The position numbers and the translations under genes were made by a program. Below are positions 7,146 to 9,672 of a stretch of DNA of 9,672 nucleotides, in pieces. Under the pieces are notes generated by a model. It was not told the origin of the DNA. It searched no databases and saw nothing but the letters and a program-made list of their open reading frames with translations. The stretch is from an uncultured Capnocytophaga sp. (lineage in GTDB: Bacteria; Bacteroidota; Bacteroidia; Flavobacteriales; Flavobacteriaceae), in NCBI RefSeq assembly GCF_938029845.1, contig NZ_CALHGG010000046.1, positions 1 to 9,672 of the forward strand, given 5' to 3'. Within the stretch, counting starts at the first letter, position 1. Each line of letters begins with the position of its first letter.

Positions 7146-9041
7146 TTAAGGCAATTCAAGTTTGTTAATAGCTCCACTTATTTCTGTATATTCACTTTTC
7201 ATTAATAACTTCTTTCCACTTTTTATTTCTGTTTCTTTAGAAGCATTAATCAATAATGTTTTAGCTTTTATTTCTATATAATTTTCAGCTGTATTAGAGA
7301 TATTTTCAGAATGATTGACAATATCTTCTTTTGCTAAATTAGAAAGACTACCTTCTTGGGCAGAAAGGCTTATATTGTTTTTAGCCGTAGTAGCCACATT
7401 GTTACCTGCTTGCATTTTGATATCTCCGCCCGCCTTAATGATGATATTCTCAGGTGCAGAAATCTCTATGTTCTTACCTTGTGTATCAAATCTTAAGGTA
7501 TTACCATTCTTATCTGAGAGTAAAATGCTTTCGTCTTCAGTGAAGATAAGTCGGTGACCACTTCTTGTTTGTATGGCTTTGATATCATTATTTTGGTTGT
7601 AGAAAGGGCTGTATTCTTTACCGTTGTAATTAGCACCAATTACAAACGGGCGTTCAGCATTCTGATCTTCAAAATCAACCAATACTTCCTCGCCTATTTC
7701 GGGGATAAAGTAAAAGCCTTTGTCTGCTCCTGCGTGGGGTTGTACCACACGTATCCAAGGGGTTTGGGCTTGGTATTTCTCTTGCCAAATAAATTGTACA
7801 CGCACACGCCCTAATCCCTTAGGGTCGTTATTGTCCATTACTCTGGCTATTTGCTGTTCAGCTCTCGGAAGAGCTTCCTCATCGTAATAGTAAGCAATAT
7901 ATACATCAGGAATAGCAATGAACTCATTGTAATACTCATCTCCTGATTGATAGTGTTTGATATCTATCACTCGGTAGGTTTCCATTGGTTTGCCATTGAT
8001 GTCTTTGAGTTTTACAAAGCCTCCTATACGCACCTTTGGATTACGGCTTCGCCCTCTGACTTGCATCAGCTGTTCTCGGCTTTCTTTCTCTCTTCGTACT
8101 ACATCTTTTAAATAATCTCCTCTAAACTGTTCTGGTATGGCTACATAAGGCATTTCAGGTACTTTGGTAAAGACTTTGTTTGAGGCTTTGATAGCCGCAA
8201 ACTGAAAAGGATTCACTTTGTCTTGCAAGCGTACCTCTTGGGTCTTTTTTTGTTCTGTACCTGCTTTTTCGGCATCATAGGATAAATAGGTGAAGTTTTG
8301 AGGCTTGATCATTAGTTCAAACTCTACATCCATCATATCATCTCCTTCAAAAAGCTCTACTGTGTTCTGTGCTTCATTACTGAAAATAAGCTGGGTGCCA
8401 TTGTAGTAAAAGAATTCTCCATAACGACGAGCTAACCTACTGATAAAACGATAATCAGATTCTTTGTATTGTACTGCATAAGGAATTTTATACTTGGTAT
8501 TAATCATTCCTTCGGTATTTACCTTGGCTTCTTGTGGGTATTCAGTGGTGGCTTCGGCGATGATTTCGGGGAGGGTTTTGTTTTCATACGACTGACAGTC
8601 TTTGCCATTTTCTAAAATGATACTTGGTGCATAGCCTGAGATATAGAGCCTGCCGTGTCCGCCTCCTTCGTCTTTGCGGTTGCGGATATTGGCTATAATC
8701 CCTTTGAATGACTGTACAATACTTCCGTGATGATGGAAATGAATAGTAATGTTCTCTCCTAAAAGATCTTTGGAGTTTTTCATCACTTGTCCTGTAAAGT
8801 CATCAATAGCTGTGTCATTGACCACAATGGTAAACTCATCGTGGGCATTGGTGTGCTGTGAAAGTTGTAAAGAAAAAGTGGCAGTGTCTAAAAATCCTTT
8901 ACCATTGAGAGAAAGGGTAATCATCACTACTGAATTTTCCTTATCTTTCAAAAAATCTTGAAAGTTCTTTACTGAAGCAAATTTAGCAAAGGTTTCTGGA
9001 TTATTCGTGCGACCTGGAACTGAAGTATTATCGTTATTCAT
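7146..9041 (-). CDS. tssI: T6SS spike protein TssI (VgrG)
   Basis: A 631-residue protein of the VgrG family, which forms the trimeric spike on the Hcp tube. The N-terminal two thirds (about 40-385) correspond to the gp27-like region, with YKESDYRFISRLARRYGEFF near residues 192-211, a classic VgrG block. Residues about 398-475 form the gp5-type OB fold: ARVMDNNDPKGLGRVRVQF, then TPWIRVVQPHAGADKGFYF and PEIGEEVLVDFEDQNAERPF, the strongest family signature. Residues about 515-625 are short repeating beta strands (IEISAPENIIIKAGGDIKMQ and similar), the needle that ends in the spike tip. The protein ends at KLELP without a toxin extension, so it is a structural VgrG whose cargo is supplied by the PAAR protein encoded 3 bases downstream. 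The ATG at 9041 is followed by MNNDNTSVPG and lies 38 bases after the tssD stop. Length is normal for Bacteroidota VgrG. Confidence 0.95.
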   Translation of the reverse strand: MNNDNTSVPGRTNNPETFAKFASVKNFQDFLKDKENSVVMITLSLNGKGFLDTATFSLQLSQHTNAHDEFTIVVNDTAIDDFTGQVMKNSKDLLGENITIHFHHHGSIVQSFKGIIANIRNRKDEGGGHGRLYISGYAPSIILENGKDCQSYENKTLPEIIAEATTEYPQEAKVNTEGMINTKYKIPYAVQYKESDYRFISRLARRYGEFFYYNGTQLIFSNEAQNTVELFEGDDMMDVEFELMIKPQNFTYLSYDAEKAGTEQKKTQEVRLQDKVNPFQFAAIKASNKVFTKVPEMPYVAIPEQFRGDYLKDVVRREKESREQLMQVRGRSRNPKVRIGGFVKLKDINGKPMETYRVIDIKHYQSGDEYYNEFIAIPDVYIAYYYDEEALPRAEQQIARVMDNNDPKGLGRVRVQFIWQEKYQAQTPWIRVVQPHAGADKGFYFIPEIGEEVLVDFEDQNAERPFVIGANYNGKEYSPFYNQNNDIKAIQTRSGHRLIFTEDESILLSDKNGNTLRFDTQGKNIEISAPENIIIKAGGDIKMQAGNNVATTAKNNISLSAQEGSLSNLAKEDIVNHSENISNTAENYIEIKAKTLLINASKETEIKSGKKLLMKSEYTEISGAINKLELP

Positions 9042-9079
9042 AGGATTCTTTTTTACTAATGAAATTTAAAAATACAGAT

Positions 9080-9475
9080 CTAAATACCCATTTTCCATTG
9101 TTTGTTATGGGTGATGCCGTTAATTGTTATCTGTTGTGCCGATAAAATGAGCTCAATTTGCAAAGGTTCTGTACTATTGGCATTAAAGTCTTCTGTAAAA
9201 CTTATACAGAAAGCCTTCTTAAAAGAAAGTTCCTGCAATTTACTCATTGCATCTCTACGATAGTAAATAATCTTACCATCTTTGGTCTCACTAACACTAT
9301 TCATCCATTTGAACAAGTCAGGTTCTCCTGTACTTTCCAAACGAATAAAAATCTCGCCACCTCTTGGCATCCCTTTTGGAAGTCCTGTTTGATCTACATT
9401 TTGTGTGAAATTATACCTACAAGCCAATACATTATAGGTTTTTCCATCTAATTCTAATTTGACTTTGAAAGACAT
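9080..9475 (-). CDS. tssD: T6SS tube protein TssD (Hcp), divergent second copy
   Basis: This 131-residue protein matches Bacteroidota TssD/Hcp. It begins MSFKVKLELDGKTYNVLACR and has RYNFTQNVDQTGLPKGMPRG, then GGEIFIRLESTGEPDLFKWM and KDGKIIYYRRDAMSKLQELS, all in the order and spacing typical of the family. Hcp hexamers stack to form the tube that is fired and can carry small effectors. The C-terminal strand LILSAQQITINGITHNKQWK differs from the canonical end of the neighbouring tssD (SARKLEMGTGAYENEWV), so this is not a simple repeat of it. It lies directly upstream of tssI, so it may be the tube protein paired with this spike, possibly the first ring under VgrG. The start is the first ATG after the inter-tssD hairpin, with no strong ribosome binding site, as is usual in this phylum. 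Confidence 0.92.
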   Translation of the reverse strand: MSFKVKLELDGKTYNVLACRYNFTQNVDQTGLPKGMPRGGEIFIRLESTGEPDLFKWMNSVSETKDGKIIYYRRDAMSKLQELSFKKAFCISFTEDFNANSTEPLQIELILSAQQITINGITHNKQWKMGI

Positions 9476-9523
9476 ATCTATATTATTTTAGAAATTACTT
9501 TTATTTTCGTCTGTTTTAAGCAG

Positions 9524-9555
9524 AAAAGGGTAGCACCCTAAAGCGCTACCCTTTT
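9524..9555 (-). terminator. Stem-loop between tssD genes: terminator or attenuator
   Basis: An 11-bp perfect inverted repeat, AAAAGGGTAGC (9524-9534) and GCTACCCTTTT (9545-9555), surrounds a 10-base loop. Read on the minus strand it starts 10 bases after the stop of the upstream tssD, has a GC-rich core and ends in TTTT. The uridine run is short and partly in the stem, so termination may be incomplete. Leaky termination would give many upstream Hcp transcripts and fewer copies of the downstream tssD-tssI-effector genes. It could also protect the 3' end of the upstream message. Confidence 0.75.
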
Positions 9556-9565
9556 TCCATAAGTT

Positions 9566-9672
9566 CTACACCCACTCATTTTCGTAGGCACCTGTACCCA
9601 TTTCTAATTTCCTTGCAGAAATGGTAAAGGATTCTGTGAGGGGTTTTTCTCCTGAGGCATCAAAATGCTCTC
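9566..9672 (-). CDS. tssD: T6SS tube protein TssD (Hcp), C-terminal fragment at window edge
   Basis: Only the last 34 codons and the TAG (9566-9568) are inside the window. The translation reads EHFDASGEKPLTESFTIS, followed by ARKLEMGTGAYENEWV, which is the conserved end of Bacteroidota TssD proteins (TFTISARKI...ENEWV pattern). It is too short to appear as a complete ORF but is clear in frame. The 5' part lies beyond 9672. It is followed by a stem-loop 10 bases after the stop and then by the second, divergent tssD. Confidence 0.88.
   Translation of the reverse strand, partial: EHFDASGEKPLTESFTISARKLEMGTGAYENEWV

Noticed and set aside
7146..7620. Possible toxin extension at the TssI C-terminus
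   Set aside because: The residues are short repeating beta-strand units typical of the VgrG needle, ending at a normal family length.
9476..9523. Possible promoter for the second tssD
   Set aside because: No TAnnTTTG-type -7 element with an upstream TTG could be found in this short AT-rich stretch.

Overview
The window is part of a Bacteroidota type VI secretion system (T6SS subtype iii) locus. Every supported gene lies on the minus strand, so the operon reads from high to low coordinates. The low GC content, very short intergenic spacers, lack of clear Shine-Dalgarno sequences, and Bacteroidota-type TssD/TssI proteins all point to this phylum. A member of the Flavobacteriia, perhaps Capnocytophaga-like, is my best guess, but I cannot prove the genus from sequence alone.

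In transcription order (right to left) the window holds: the 3' end of a canonical tube protein gene (tssD/hcp, 9566-9672); a strong stem-loop (9524-9555); a second, divergent tssD (9080-9475); a spike gene tssI/vgrG (7146-9041); a very large 1324-residue PAAR-tipped effector with a HET-C-like toxin region (3168-7142); a small signal-peptide-bearing probable lipoprotein that is the likely cognate immunity protein (2462-3166); a truncated copy of that lipoprotein gene (2272-2445), generated by an exact 155-bp direct repeat; a baseplate tssE/gp25 gene (1816-2244); and the baseplate gene tssF (1-1778), whose 3' end runs out of the window.

Functionally, the TssD proteins stack into the Hcp tube, TssI sits on it as the trimeric spike, and the PAAR-like N-terminus of the large protein should cap the spike and carry the toxin. 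The next gene, which touches the effector gene, encodes a protein predicted to sit in the periplasm and is well placed to protect the producer. TssE and TssF build the baseplate that launches the tube. The effector/immunity pair therefore forms a cargo module between the spike gene and the baseplate genes.

The most notable points are: the effector, which joins a PAAR-like tip without any Cys or His, an EExxH-type predicted metal-binding motif, a HET-C-type region and a coiled-coil tail; the perfect 155-bp repeat that leaves a decapitated immunity gene downstream of the intact one; and the hairpin between the two tssD genes, which could set tube-protein versus cargo expression. No RNA genes, CRISPR arrays, insertion sequences or origins were seen. 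No gene-free stretch exceeds 300 bases.
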